This document shows, in pieces, positions 41,667 to 51,071 of a DNA stretch of 64,000 nucleotides. Source of the stretch: Sulfurimonas sp. (GTDB lineage: Bacteria > Campylobacterota > Campylobacteria > Campylobacterales > Sulfurimonadaceae). The stretch's first letter is position 1. Every line of letters begins with the position of its first letter. The stretch is taken from NCBI RefSeq assembly GCF_028714975.1, contig NZ_JAQTLH010000006.1:61534-125533 (forward strand), given 5' to 3'. A model generated the notes under the pieces. The model saw only the letters and a list, made by a program, of their open reading frames with translations. It was not told where the DNA came from and made no database searches. The translations under genes were made by a program, and so were the position numbers.

Positions 41667-42401
41667 TTAACTTGTTTTTATAATTGACGGCGGAAAAGTT
41701 GAAAACGCTTTTTTAAAAGCGTTCGCTCTTACATCTCTGAATTTTCCAGTAGCAAGAGGCGGCAGAAAGTATGCCAGCTCTAGGCTCTCTTTTACATCAT
41801 AATTGTTATCATACATGTATGCTACCTCTTTTCCCAGTTTTACGGCTTGTGCGGCAAGATTTCTTGCATAGGTAATAATATTTTTATGATGCTTATCAAA
41901 CTTATTTCCCGAACCAAAAAATACAAATTTACCGCTTAGGCGAATATTTAGGTAGTCAAGATAGTTAAGCCCTTTATCGTATCTTGTGAGTTGATTACTT
42001 GTGTATTTATCCAAGTCTGCATCAAACTCTTCAAGTACCGTAGTCGGCTCAATATCGGGTCTATTTAAACCAAAAAGATATTTTATCTCTATAAGTTTGC
42101 CCCTATATCCGTCTTTGATGGCTGAAGAAAAGAGGTTACAGTAGTTGTCAAAATTTAGTTCGCAATATTTACCGTCAAATACATAACCCTGAGAAGCGAG
42201 TTTAGTGTTGCAGTTGTATCCTACGGGAGAAATAGTCGGGTTGTATAAGAAGATAGTTCCTGCAACAGTTTTACGCTTGTTATCAAGCATTTTTTGCAGC
42301 TGTTCTATATCTATGATTTCATCGCTTTCTTGTATATAAATATATTGCTCCGTGAGATATTCCATATCAAAGCTTGTTGAGAATTTTCCAAATGCTTGCA
42401 A
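41667..42401 (-). CDS. Hypothetical protein, 244 aa
   Basis: I do not recognise this family. It is soluble with mixed strands and helices. Notable segments are QESDEIIDIEQLQKMLDNKR, a central acidic block (TVLEEFDADLDKY) and KFVFFGSGNKFDKHHKNIITYARNLAAQAVKLGK, where FGSGNKF has a nucleotide- or phosphate-loop look. The start is TTG 42401 with agga 6 bases upstream; no ATG fits better. It is divergent from the 7TMR receptor gene with only about 100 bases between them. Confidence 0.6.
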   Translation of the reverse strand: MQAFGKFSTSFDMEYLTEQYIYIQESDEIIDIEQLQKMLDNKRKTVAGTIFLYNPTISPVGYNCNTKLASQGYVFDGKYCELNFDNYCNLFSSAIKDGYRGKLIEIKYLFGLNRPDIEPTTVLEEFDADLDKYTSNQLTRYDKGLNYLDYLNIRLSGKFVFFGSGNKFDKHHKNIITYARNLAAQAVKLGKEVAYMYDNNYDVKESLELAYFLPPLATGKFRDVRANAFKKAFSTFPPSIIKTS

Positions 42402-42503
42402 ATTAAATCCTAAAATTATTTTATGGAATTATACTATACAAAAAAGAAAACTTTTTGCTTTGTTTGTATAAGATATAGATTATAGACTGTGAGGAATTTT
42501 TTA

Positions 42504-44321
42504 ATGTATAATGGTTTTAGACGCACTGTTTTATTTTTTTTGTTTTTTGTATTTATTACGCAGCTCAGCGCATTAGAAGTTTTTAAAGTTAATGATAAGA
42601 CGCAAAAGATTAGTTTATCCAAGCATTCTGAACTCTTTTTTGATGCACAAAACCATTTTACATATGAAGATGTATCCAAAGATTTATTTAATGATAATTT
42701 TAAACCTGTAAAATCAGAATCATCTTATATCGGTTATACAAATGATACTGCCTGGATGCGTTTTAGCATGTTAAATGATTCGCATGAGCTTTTTGAGGGT
42801 AAAATAGAAATACCTGTTTCATGGGTGAGTGGGATGTCTTTTTATGTAAGAAAAGGTGAAGAATTAAATGTAACAAATTTTAGTCCGGCTTTTTCGTCTA
42901 AGGCCGGAGAAGTTTATGCAAAATCTCTCTTTTTTCCGATAACAATAGAGCCGTCGCAAAATGCCATAGTTTATATAAAAGTAAAAAGCAAAGGCGCTTT
43001 AACGCTTGCTCCGCAACTTTATTCACAAAAAAAAGCAATAGAGCGTTTGGCATATATCACTATGTTAAACGGTGCATTGATTGGTATAGTATTTATTATG
43101 CTTTTTTATAATGTAAATAATTATTTAAAATTTAAAGATAAAAATTATCTGTTTTATGTGCTTTATTTGGTGAGTTTATTCTTTTTAATGGGTGTTTATT
43201 ACGGATACGGTATTTACCCGTTTTCTAAAAACGGCTCGATATATAATGAAAATATCTCTTTAGCGATGTCGGCATTTACTCTTTTTACAAGTATGTTGTT
43301 TACTAAAAGTTTTTTAAATCTAGACAGATATCTTCCAAATAGTGAGCGTTACTTTTTTATTTTACTTTTGCTCTCTGCGCTTCTTGGCGGTTTTGGTTTT
43401 ATAATGGGTGATAGTTTGATTTCACTTTATGTCGTTATGCTTTTTTCGTTAATATCTTTCCTATTTTTGATATTTGTTTCTGCTTTTTCATTGCATAAAA
43501 AGATTTCAGGAAGCATTTACTTGTTGTTGGCATGGCTGTCATTAGCATTGGGAGCATTAGTGTCATTAATGGCAGTTTTAGGCTTTATGCACTATTATGA
43601 TTATATGTATAATTTTTATGCTTTTGCGGTTATATTAAATATTATGATGATCTCTTTTGCATTGACCTCCCGCGTTGAAGATATTGAGATGCAGTGTGAG
43701 CTTGAGGTTAAAAAAGAGCATGAAGTAGCCGATAGACTCAATTTATCAAAAAAAGAGTTAAGAGAGTTAAATGAAAAACTAGAGCGTAAAGTTCAAAGCC
43801 AAGAGCGGGAACTTTTAGCAAAAGCAAAAGAGAATGAAAAATTTTCTACAAAAGATGAAGTAACCGAAATCTACAACAAGGCAAAACTTGAAGAAGTATT
43901 AACAGATGAGCTTCATAGATCAAAAAGATACTTATATAAATTTAGTGTAATAGTAATCAATATTGACGGTATGAAAGCCATAAACGATACTCACGGTTAT
44001 CAGGTCGGAAATTCGGTTATGAAAGAGATGGCTGATTTATTTATGCGCAATATTCGCTATTTGGACACAATCGGTCGCTGGAGTGAGAGCGAATATCTAA
44101 TAATTTGCCCTGAAACCGATGCTGAACATGCAGTTATAGTTGCGCAACATCTCCAAAAATTGATAGAAAAAAATAAATTCTTTTTTATAGGAACGGCTAC
44201 GGCTAGTTTTGGAGTAACGGGCTATAGTGCTGATGATACTATGCAAGATATAATGAAAAGAGGTTATGAGGCACTTACAAAGGCTAAAGAGAGCGGTAAA
44301 AATAGAGTAGAGATGCTCTAA
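42504..44321 (+). CDS. 7TMR-DISM receptor with degenerate GGDEF domain
   Basis: Signal peptide (about 1-24), then a periplasmic DISM-type sensor domain (YIGYTNDTAWMRFSM, typical), seven membrane helices (about 185-385), a coiled coil (about 395-450) and a GGDEF-like domain. The active-site loop reads RWSESEYLIICP where a cyclase has RWGGEEF, so the two Gly that hold GTP phosphates are lost and cyclase activity is unlikely. It may bind c-di-GMP or GTP, or act by dimerising. I prefer ATG 42504 (gagg 9 bases upstream) to the tracked GTG 42489. It ends 1 base from the convergent truA. Confidence 0.85.
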   Translation: MYNGFRRTVLFFLFFVFITQLSALEVFKVNDKTQKISLSKHSELFFDAQNHFTYEDVSKDLFNDNFKPVKSESSYIGYTNDTAWMRFSMLNDSHELFEGKIEIPVSWVSGMSFYVRKGEELNVTNFSPAFSSKAGEVYAKSLFFPITIEPSQNAIVYIKVKSKGALTLAPQLYSQKKAIERLAYITMLNGALIGIVFIMLFYNVNNYLKFKDKNYLFYVLYLVSLFFLMGVYYGYGIYPFSKNGSIYNENISLAMSAFTLFTSMLFTKSFLNLDRYLPNSERYFFILLLLSALLGGFGFIMGDSLISLYVVMLFSLISFLFLIFVSAFSLHKKISGSIYLLLAWLSLALGALVSLMAVLGFMHYYDYMYNFYAFAVILNIMMISFALTSRVEDIEMQCELEVKKEHEVADRLNLSKKELRELNEKLERKVQSQERELLAKAKENEKFSTKDEVTEIYNKAKLEEVLTDELHRSKRYLYKFSVIVINIDGMKAINDTHGYQVGNSVMKEMADLFMRNIRYLDTIGRWSESEYLIICPETDAEHAVIVAQHLQKLIEKNKFFFIGTATASFGVTGYSADDTMQDIMKRGYEALTKAKESGKNRVEML

Positions 44322-44322
44322 A

Positions 44323-45039
44323 TCAACACCGATATTTGATTTTACTCAAATACAAACCGTTGCTTTTTGCAGGTTTTATTTTGTGTCTTTTTTTACACTC
44401 TAGCTGTTCTCTTATCTCGTTGGCGTCAAGAGTTAAAAGAGCTCCGACCATCAGTCTGATTTGACTTCTTAAAAATCCGTTTGCTTCAAAGTTTAGGATT
44501 ATAAACCCTTTATGTCTATATGCAAAAGCTCTGTATATAACTCTAGTCGTGCTCTTTATATCACTTCCGCTTTTCATAAACCTTTTAAAATCAAATTCGC
44601 CGCAAAAAAGTTTTATATTTTTCTCTATTTTCGTAAAATCAACGCTATCTAAAAAAGTCACATAATTATCTTCAAAAGGGTTGCTTTGCCCCTCTTTTAT
44701 AATGTATCTGTAAACTCTTTTTTTTGCACTGTATCTTGCATGAAAATCATCGTCTACTGCTTTTATGCTTTTTATATGAATGGATGATGGGAGCATATCG
44801 TTTAAAACTTTTTTGAGCTTTGTTAAATTGCTCCAAAATTCCGGTAAATCAATATGACAAACTTGTCCCGCAGCATGAACGCCTCTGTCTGTTCTTCCGC
44901 TTGGAGTTGCTTTTGAGTCTATATTTAATTGCCCCAAAGCACTTTCTACTCTTCCAAATATAGTATTTGGTGAACTCTCTTGTGTTTGAGAGCCTAGAAA
45001 ATTTGTGCCGTCATAGGCAAGAGTTAGGGCACATCTCAT
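44323..45039 (-). CDS. truA: TruA, tRNA pseudouridine38-40 synthase
   Basis: Isomerises uridines 38-40 in the tRNA anticodon arm. The catalytic Asp is in SGRTDRGVHAAGQVCH; the N-terminal LAYDGTNFLGSQ and late FLRSQIRLMVGALL match the family. The 238-aa length is normal. It starts directly after the lptF-like stop with no gap, and it is the last gene of a four-gene minus-strand run (uppS, pilD, lptF-like, truA). Confidence 0.96.
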   Translation of the reverse strand: MRCALTLAYDGTNFLGSQTQESSPNTIFGRVESALGQLNIDSKATPSGRTDRGVHAAGQVCHIDLPEFWSNLTKLKKVLNDMLPSSIHIKSIKAVDDDFHARYSAKKRVYRYIIKEGQSNPFEDNYVTFLDSVDFTKIEKNIKLFCGEFDFKRFMKSGSDIKSTTRVIYRAFAYRHKGFIILNFEANGFLRSQIRLMVGALLTLDANEIREQLECKKRHKIKPAKSNGLYLSKIKYRC

Positions 45040-46065
45040 CTAAAACTTGGCAACAATTGTTTTTTTATAGATTGCATATGTAGTTATAAGCCATCCAAAA
45101 GTTAAAACCGGCAAGGCATAAGCAGAGATAAGAAGTTGAAGCGACATGGCAAGAGCATAGTAGATGATAATTCCTAAAAATAAAAAGAGATAAATTTTTC
45201 CTTTTTGATGTCTTGCATGAATAATACCGATACTTGCAACGGCAAATAGACTAAGCATCGGAAAAATACTAAGTAAAATATTGGTTATTAACTTTTTCTC
45301 CATTTTAGACGACAACGACGAATCTTTAGGAAACCAATACTCTAGTGCTGTTTGATATTCATCTAAGTCTGTTTTCATAGTATCGTTTATAAACATAACT
45401 TCAAAATTTATTTGTGTAAATTTCTCTTTTGAGTAACTATACCCCTCTCCGGAGGTAAGCTTAAGTCTTAAAATTCCCGAATCATTTATGATTTGGGCCT
45501 GTTTTGCTCCTACCAAAACTTCTTCATTTTGTTTTTTGTTGAACAAAATTACATCAGAGTATGTCTCGTCGAGGTTATCTTTCCCGATATATAGTAACCA
45601 TTCACCGAATTTATGTCCAAATTCAGAAGCTGATAAATTGAATTTTGCTTCACTTTTTTTGTATGATAAAAAGTTGTATGAAAGCACTTTCGCATGTGGG
45701 AATAGTACGAAAAAATTAAAAAGAAGTATCGTAGATAAAAATAGGGCAGGAACAAAGAGTGTTTTTAAAATAAACTTAGGTTTAATTCCAAGAGCAAATA
45801 GAACGATTATCTCATTATCGTTTGAGAGTTTAAATAGAGTAAGCGTAGCGGCCACAAAGAATGATATCGGAAGTGTGTAAAAGAGAAGTTCCGGTAACAT
45901 AAAGAAAAAGAGCTTACTCATCTCAAAGAGAGATAGTTTGATTACGGCCGTATATGTAGCCATCTTTATCAAAAAAACTATAGATGCTATGGAGAAAAGC
46001 GGTAAAAATATCGATAAAAATAGAATAAAGAGAGACTGCTTTATATAGTTTTGTAATATTTTCAT
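45040..46065 (-). CDS. lptF: LptF/LptG-family LPS export permease
   Basis: Inner-membrane subunit of the LptB2FG transporter that extracts lipopolysaccharide. There are three N-terminal membrane helices (about 10-105), a periplasmic beta-jellyroll (about 130-250) and three C-terminal helices (about 265-340), the YjgP/YjgQ architecture at 341 aa. LptF versus LptG cannot be fixed from sequence alone; the truA neighbour is usual for LptF in this phylum, to my recollection. Its start shares one base with the pilD stop. Confidence 0.85.
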   Translation of the reverse strand: MKILQNYIKQSLFILFLSIFLPLFSIASIVFLIKMATYTAVIKLSLFEMSKLFFFMLPELLFYTLPISFFVAATLTLFKLSNDNEIIVLFALGIKPKFILKTLFVPALFLSTILLFNFFVLFPHAKVLSYNFLSYKKSEAKFNLSASEFGHKFGEWLLYIGKDNLDETYSDVILFNKKQNEEVLVGAKQAQIINDSGILRLKLTSGEGYSYSKEKFTQINFEVMFINDTMKTDLDEYQTALEYWFPKDSSLSSKMEKKLITNILLSIFPMLSLFAVASIGIIHARHQKGKIYLFLFLGIIIYYALAMSLQLLISAYALPVLTFGWLITTYAIYKKTIVAKF

Positions 46066-46880
46066 CAGTAATTTGCCTCAATGTAGCTTAAAATCGGGCT
46101 GTCAAATATATATACTATAAATGTAGCCACAGCTAAAAACGGCACAAAAGGAACACGCTGCTCCTCTTTTGATCTATTCATTACAAATAGCATAACAGGC
46201 AGTGACAAAAGAGCCGATAAAAATATAGCAACAAGAGTGAGTTTAACTCCAAGAAGTGCTCCCATAGTAGCAGCAACCATTATATCCCCCTCTCCCATTG
46301 CTTCTATAAACGGGTATGTATGATAGTTTTTCGTCCAAGGCGTTATAGTTTTTTTTGCATGTCTGTGAGCTGATGAAGTAAGTGCATAAGAGATGGCAAA
46401 TCTTAGCAGAGTAAATCCGCCGGCAAAGAGCAGGGCGTTTTGAAAGTTTGCAGCGATTCCGCTTATACTCCATGCTCCAAATACCGCAAAGAGCAAAGCC
46501 AGAAGATTTAGCGAGTCAGGAATCATTTTGTACTTAAAATCTATCATAGAGAGTGCTAGTAGAGTTAAAAAACTAAATCCAATCAAAAGAGGGGGAAAGC
46601 TAAGTCCGAATTTATTTGCCAAAACCAAAAAAATCAAGCCTGAAGCGAGCTCGATAAGCGGATACTGAAGTGAAATTTTAGTATTGCAAAACGAGCATCT
46701 TCCTCGTAAAAAAATCCAAGAGAAAAGAGGTATGTTGTGCCAAGGTTTAAGAGGATTTTTACATGTCGGGCAGTGAGAAGCATCAAATACGATGCTCTCA
46801 TCTTTTGGAAGCCGTAAGATAATCACATTTAAAAATGAACCAAAAAGGGTTCCTAAGATAAAAGCCAATGCTAGTTCCAC
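46065..46880 (-). CDS. pilD: Prepilin peptidase (type IV leader peptidase)
   Basis: Aspartic membrane protease that cleaves and methylates type IV pilin-like or type II secretion prepilins. The N-terminal methylase part holds two CxxC pairs (CPTCKNPLKPWHNIPLFSW and CSFCNTKIS). The catalytic aspartates lie in MIDFKYKMIPD and GEGDIMVAATMG, the latter being the GxGD motif. About eight hydrophobic helices; 271 aa is standard. It is coupled by one-base overlaps to uppS and the lptF-like gene. No pilin genes are in the window. Confidence 0.94.
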   Translation of the reverse strand: MELALAFILGTLFGSFLNVIILRLPKDESIVFDASHCPTCKNPLKPWHNIPLFSWIFLRGRCSFCNTKISLQYPLIELASGLIFLVLANKFGLSFPPLLIGFSFLTLLALSMIDFKYKMIPDSLNLLALLFAVFGAWSISGIAANFQNALLFAGGFTLLRFAISYALTSSAHRHAKKTITPWTKNYHTYPFIEAMGEGDIMVAATMGALLGVKLTLVAIFLSALLSLPVMLFVMNRSKEEQRVPFVPFLAVATFIVYIFDSPILSYIEANY

Positions 46881-47557
46881 TATTTTAATCCTCCGAATCT
46901 TCTCTCAATTTTTGTAAAATCTTTTATAATTTTTTCTAATTCATTTGTCGTAAAATCAGGCCAGAGTGTGTCGGTAAAAAATAGTTCCGCATAAGCAGCC
47001 TGCCATAGTAAAAAATTAGATAGTCGATGATCTCCGCCCGTACGGATAATCAAATCAACATCATGTTTGCAATCAAGTGCATTTTTAAGCATCGCTTCCG
47101 TTATGTCGTTTTCATAATTTTTTATTCTGTTTACGGCTCTGATTATCTCGTCTTGTGCGCCGTAGTTAAGTGCAAGCGACTGAACTAAACCATCACAATG
47201 AGCGGTTTTTTCCTGAACATTTTTAATCGTTTGCTGCAGAGATTTTGAAAAAGCTCTTATGTCGCCGATTGCTTCAAATCTAATGTTGTGCTGTAGATAA
47301 TTTTCAAGTTCGCTATCTAAATATTTTTTTAAAAGTTTCATTAGATATTCGACTTCCAAACGAGGTCTTTTCCAATTTTCAGTTGAAAAAGCATAAAGTG
47401 TCAAGCTCTCGATATCATCATTTTTTGAACAAAACTCCGTTATTTCTCTGACTATTTTTGCACCGACTTCGTGACCCTCGGCTCTTTTTTTCCCCTTAAG
47501 CTCCGCCCAGCGACCGTTGCCGTCCATAATAATTGCTATATGTCTTGCTTTATTCAT
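46880..47557 (-). CDS. uppS: UppS, undecaprenyl diphosphate synthase
   Basis: Cis-prenyltransferase that makes the C55 lipid carrier for peptidoglycan and LPS. The signature IIMDGNGRWAE at residues 9-19 carries the catalytic Asp. LYAFSTENWKRPRLEV and DLIIRTGGDHRLSNFLLWQAAYAELFF are also diagnostic. Length 225 aa. It is the first gene of the uppS-pilD-lptF-truA run; the 52-bp gap to coaBC suggests coaBC may share the transcript. Confidence 0.96.
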   Translation of the reverse strand: MNKARHIAIIMDGNGRWAELKGKKRAEGHEVGAKIVREITEFCSKNDDIESLTLYAFSTENWKRPRLEVEYLMKLLKKYLDSELENYLQHNIRFEAIGDIRAFSKSLQQTIKNVQEKTAHCDGLVQSLALNYGAQDEIIRAVNRIKNYENDITEAMLKNALDCKHDVDLIIRTGGDHRLSNFLLWQAAYAELFFTDTLWPDFTTNELEKIIKDFTKIERRFGGLK

Positions 47558-47609
47558 ATAATTTTGTCCAAAAATTGTTTAATATCTATTGTAATTGTAC
47601 CTTTTTTTA

Positions 47610-48878
47610 TTATATCTTCTTTGCATGTTCTAAAATCTCAAATGCGACACTGAGTTTATCTGCCGTTGCAATAGACTCTGCTTTATCTGAAGTTATAAAA
47701 TCAACTTTGTTTGTGTCGCTTCCAAAACTTGAAGAATCTTTTAATATATTTAGACAAACTGCGTCTAAACCTTTATTTTCAATCATCTTTGAAGCATTCT
47801 CATGTGCATTTTTTTCATCCATTTCAGCCTTAAAACCGACGGTTATAATACCATTTTTATCAATAGCGCTTAAAATATCGATATTTTGTTTTAGTTTCAA
47901 ATCCCACTCGCTCCCAAGAGTCTCTTTTTTAAGTTTTCCCGTTTGCGTGTACGACGAGACATAGTCACTGACGGCTGCTGCCATAAAGAGGTATGGTTTT
48001 TTTTGAATCAGATGAATCTGTTCGTCTCTCATAAGCGTTGCTTTTGAAAGTTTGCCTTTTTTGGCGATGCGGATAGAATCGGTTAGATATTCTAGCATCT
48101 CGTTTGAACTCTCTACATCTATAGTGTATAGTTCAAGCGGCAAATCTTTGTCGAATTTACTTGAGATTAGATTTACATCCGCACCTTTGCAGTAGAGTGC
48201 GGCAGCTAAAGCCGAAGCCATCTTTCCGCTTGAAAAATTTGATATAAAACGAACTTCATCTATCTTCTCAATCGTTCCGCCACCCGTTACGATTACTCTT
48301 CTGTCTGCCCAAAACTCATCTTTTAAAAGAGCTTTTGCACAGTGCCAAAAAATCTCTATCGGTTCAGCCATAGCACCGTTTCCTACACTTTTGCATGCAA
48401 GCTCTTTTGTTTGCGTATCTACTATCTCATAGTTTGCAATACCCAGCATTTTAAGATTTGCTTTTGTAAAAGGGTTTTCAAGCATATTCGTATTTGCCGA
48501 GGGTGCAATTATTTTTAGGTGCGGATAGGCAAGCGCCGTTTGCAAAAGCATATTGTCGGCTATGGCATTTGCCAGTTTTGCTATAGTGTTTGCAGTTGCA
48601 GGAGCTATCACAAACAAATCTGCCCACTCTCCTACTTTTATGTGGTTATGATTTGTTGCCCACGACTCGTTTGTATCGTCCAATACTTGATTGCCTGAGA
48701 GAGTCTCAAAAGTAAGAGGCGTTACAAACTTTTTAGCGGCTTCGCTCATTACGACTTTAACCTCTGCTCCTGCTTTTGTAAGGATTCTTATGAGGTCGAG
48801 TGATTTATAAACTGCAATGGAACCGGTCACTCCAAGAAGTATTTTTTTACCGCTTAATAAATTTGACGGAATAAGCAT
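47610..48878 (-). CDS. coaBC: CoaBC, phosphopantothenoylcysteine synthetase/decarboxylase
   Basis: Bifunctional coenzyme A biosynthesis enzyme. The N-terminal flavoprotein decarboxylase (CoaC) has GVTGSIAVYKSLDLIR, the active-site His region WATNHNHIKV and APSANTNMLENP. The C-terminal CoaB ligase begins at VIVTGGGTIEKIDEVRFISNFSSGKM and ends in VGFKAEMDEKNAHENA. The 422-aa length is normal. It is followed in the same direction by uppS and is divergent from the multihaem cytochrome gene. Confidence 0.95.
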   Translation of the reverse strand: MLIPSNLLSGKKILLGVTGSIAVYKSLDLIRILTKAGAEVKVVMSEAAKKFVTPLTFETLSGNQVLDDTNESWATNHNHIKVGEWADLFVIAPATANTIAKLANAIADNMLLQTALAYPHLKIIAPSANTNMLENPFTKANLKMLGIANYEIVDTQTKELACKSVGNGAMAEPIEIFWHCAKALLKDEFWADRRVIVTGGGTIEKIDEVRFISNFSSGKMASALAAALYCKGADVNLISSKFDKDLPLELYTIDVESSNEMLEYLTDSIRIAKKGKLSKATLMRDEQIHLIQKKPYLFMAAAVSDYVSSYTQTGKLKKETLGSEWDLKLKQNIDILSAIDKNGIITVGFKAEMDEKNAHENASKMIENKGLDAVCLNILKDSSSFGSDTNKVDFITSDKAESIATADKLSVAFEILEHAKKI

Positions 48879-48997
48879 ATTTTTTACCTTGTTTATTTAT
48901 TTTGTATTTTAACACGAAAAGTTGTTGATATAAATCAAGTATACTATTTTAATGTATGTTAAAATTTTAACTTATAATAATTAAAAGGATAGTTAAT

Positions 48998-50104
48998 ATG
49001 AATAAGATACTATTGTTAGCAGTAGCATTGTCATCGTTACTAATTGCTAAATCGGAGCTTGAGACATGTGTAAAGTGTCATCCGACAATCGTTGAAGAGT
49101 TTCAAGGCTCAATGCACAAAAAATCAACATTTTATGATGATGAAGTGCATAAAGCAGTTTGGGATAAGCATCCGTTAAAAGCAAAGGGTGATTACAATTG
49201 TGCAAGCTGTCACGCTCCAAAAGCTAAATCCGAAGAGGATTATAAACAAGGTATAACATGTACGACTTGTCATACTATAAAAGACATTGAGGAGCATAAG
49301 GTTATAAATAAAAATGTGTACGGCGAAGATAATAAAACATTTTATTCGGCTGAAGCAGGAAGAGAGAATGAGAAGGTAGTTTATAAAAAAGAGAGTTCAT
49401 GGTTTGGCATGAATAAAACTACAGTCGGCTCACCGTACCATAATATTGACTATACTAATGAAAAATTTTATACCGGTCAAGTTTGTATGGGATGCCACTC
49501 TCATAGGGAAAATTCACATGAGTTTATGCTTTGTGAAACGGGCAAAGAGGGTGCAAAAGATAAGCAAGAGAACTGTATAACTTGCCATATGCCAAAAGTA
49601 GAAGGCAGTGCAACTACGATTAGACAAAGTCAAAAGCACGCTTTTCACGGTTTTGCAGGTGCAAGAAAACATCCTGAGATGTTAACTCAATATGTTGAGT
49701 TTGATTTCAAAAAAACTAGCAGCGGCTTTGATGTAATCGTGGAAAACAAGGCTCCTCATAATTTTATGCTGCATCCGCTTAGAGTTGCAGAGCTTAGAGT
49801 AAATATCATAAGAAATTCTAAAGCTATACCGTTAAAAACTGAAACTTTTGTCAGAATAATCGGTAACGACGAGGGACCTTCTATGCCGTGGTTAGCAAAT
49901 AAAGTCGTACAAGATACTATGCTTAAAGCTAAAGAGAAAAAGAGCGTGAGTTACAGCGACGCAGTTCAAAAAGGCGATAAAATCGAGGTGCAACTCGGAT
50001 ATTATGTCGTAAATCCAAAAGCACTTAAAAATCTAAGCCTTGATGGAAATAAAGAGCTAGAAAAATTCACCATCCTTAAACAGAAATATTTTATAGTAGA
50101 GTAG
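48998..50104 (+). CDS. Exported five-haem cytochrome c (c554-like)
   Basis: A periplasmic multihaem cytochrome of 368 aa. After a signal peptide (NKILLLAVALSSLLIAK) come five CxxCH haem sites: CVKCH, CASCH, CTTCH, CMGCH and CITCH. The haem region ends near residue 210; the last 150 residues form a haem-free beta domain (FDVIVENKAPHNFMLHPLRVAEL). The layout resembles cytochrome c554-family electron carriers. The partner and substrate are unknown; nitrogen- or sulfur-compound electron transfer would suit the host. aagga lies 8 bases upstream. It would need DsbD-dependent haem attachment. Confidence 0.88.
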   Translation: MNKILLLAVALSSLLIAKSELETCVKCHPTIVEEFQGSMHKKSTFYDDEVHKAVWDKHPLKAKGDYNCASCHAPKAKSEEDYKQGITCTTCHTIKDIEEHKVINKNVYGEDNKTFYSAEAGRENEKVVYKKESSWFGMNKTTVGSPYHNIDYTNEKFYTGQVCMGCHSHRENSHEFMLCETGKEGAKDKQENCITCHMPKVEGSATTIRQSQKHAFHGFAGARKHPEMLTQYVEFDFKKTSSGFDVIVENKAPHNFMLHPLRVAELRVNIIRNSKAIPLKTETFVRIIGNDEGPSMPWLANKVVQDTMLKAKEKKSVSYSDAVQKGDKIEVQLGYYVVNPKALKNLSLDGNKELEKFTILKQKYFIVE

Positions 50105-50133
50105 CAAAAAGCTGCTCTACAACTTTAAATCTT

Positions 50134-50409
50134 TTACAACGCAACACCTTTGCCGATGTCTTCGTCGCTATACATGCTATGAGTTCCGTCACAAAAAGGA
50201 AAATTTTTGCTTGTCTTGCATAAGCAGATATGATACTGTTTTGTTTTTTCAACGATTACTTTTTTTGGCAAACACGCCGTCCCCTCATGGTTTCCGTCGC
50301 AAAAAACGCCATCTTTGCTTCTTCCGCATGCACAAATATAGTGCTCAACACCGGCTTCGAGCGTCACACCTTCAGGTTTGTTGGAAAATACGATAGCATC
50401 TTTACACAT
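50134..50409 (-). CDS. Double CDGSH iron-sulfur protein
   Basis: A 91-aa protein with two CDGSH-type 2Fe-2S sites: YICACGRSKDGVFCDGNH and HICLCKTSKNFPFCDGTH, each with three Cys and one His. This is the bacterial MitoNEET-like class with two motifs in one chain. Proposed roles are electron or Fe-S cluster transfer; none is proven for this type. It stands alone between the cytochrome gene (convergent) and the cold-shock gene. Confidence 0.88.
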   Translation of the reverse strand: MCKDAIVFSNKPEGVTLEAGVEHYICACGRSKDGVFCDGNHEGTACLPKKVIVEKTKQYHICLCKTSKNFPFCDGTHSMYSDEDIGKGVAL

Positions 50410-50525
50410 AAGTCATCCTTTAGTTTGTTTGAACTATTATAATGAGAGATTAAGTGTGTTGTCAAGGGTATATGATTATATTTGAGTAACAAAAATTACT
50501 CATTGAAGTGGATATAAAATAGTTT

Positions 50526-50543
50526 GAGCGGAAAAATCCGCTC
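50526..50543 (-). terminator. Terminator of the cold-shock gene
   Basis: Palindrome gagcgg-aaaaat-ccgctc, about 10 bases after the stop on the minus strand, followed by aaactatttta. A short GC-rich stem with an A/T-rich tail fits a factor-independent terminator. Confidence 0.65.
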
Positions 50544-50552
50544 ATAGAAAAG

Positions 50553-50771
50553 TTACAGACCTGTAACGTTTTCTGCTTGAGGACCTTTTTCGCCTTGACC
50601 GATTTCAAAAGTAACTTTTTGACCTTCGTCTAGTGACACACGACCGTAGCCTGTGCTGTTGATTTGACGAAAGTGTACGAATACATCTTTACCGCCATCT
50701 TCTTGTTCGATAAATCCGAAACCTTTTTCGCTGTTGAACCATTTAACAGTTCCGTTTACTAATGCTGCCAT
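50553..50771 (-). CDS. Cold-shock domain protein (CspA family)
   Basis: A 72-aa single OB-fold RNA/DNA-binding protein. The RNP1 and RNP2 motifs are seen in KGFGFIEQ and DVFVHFRQI; ending [10 protein letters not shown] is typical. It melts secondary structure in RNA. A short inverted repeat in the leader (acacc/ggtgt at 50794-50813) may form a 5' UTR hairpin. A clear terminator follows the gene, so it is a single-gene unit. Confidence 0.94.
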   Translation of the reverse strand: MAALVNGTVKWFNSEKGFGFIEQEDGGKDVFVHFRQINSTGYGRVSLDEGQKVTFEIGQGEKGPQAENVTGL

Positions 50772-50793
50772 TGTAATACCTTTGTGTTTGAAT

Positions 50794-50813
50794 ACACCTC
50801 ATTACCGGGGTGT
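50794..50813 (-). promoter_or_regulatory. Hairpin in the csp leader
   Basis: acacc...ggtgt with a 10-nt loop, ending 22 bases before the csp start. Cold-shock mRNAs often have structured leaders; a temperature role here is only a guess. The remaining 50814-51071 stretch shows an imperfect hairpin (ctctcaactctttgc/gcaaagtcgagag, about 50996-51047) that may terminate the hepT transcript, and no gene. Confidence 0.35.
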
Positions 50814-51071
50814 TTAAAATCTAATATGAAGTTTTCTTTTAGGCGGATTATACTGTTAACTAGGTCATCAATGTAAAGCAGACTAAAGATGTAATTCGAA
50901 TCATCTTTTATTGACCGAAGTGTAGCTGAATAAAAAGAGAAAGTATATAGCTATTACCATTTCTTTTTCAAATAGCACTTTTTATACGAGCTGCACTCTC
51001 AACTCTTTGCCTAAAATATATGCAAAGTTTTGCAAAGTCGAGAGTTTTATATCTTGTGCATGATTTTCAAA

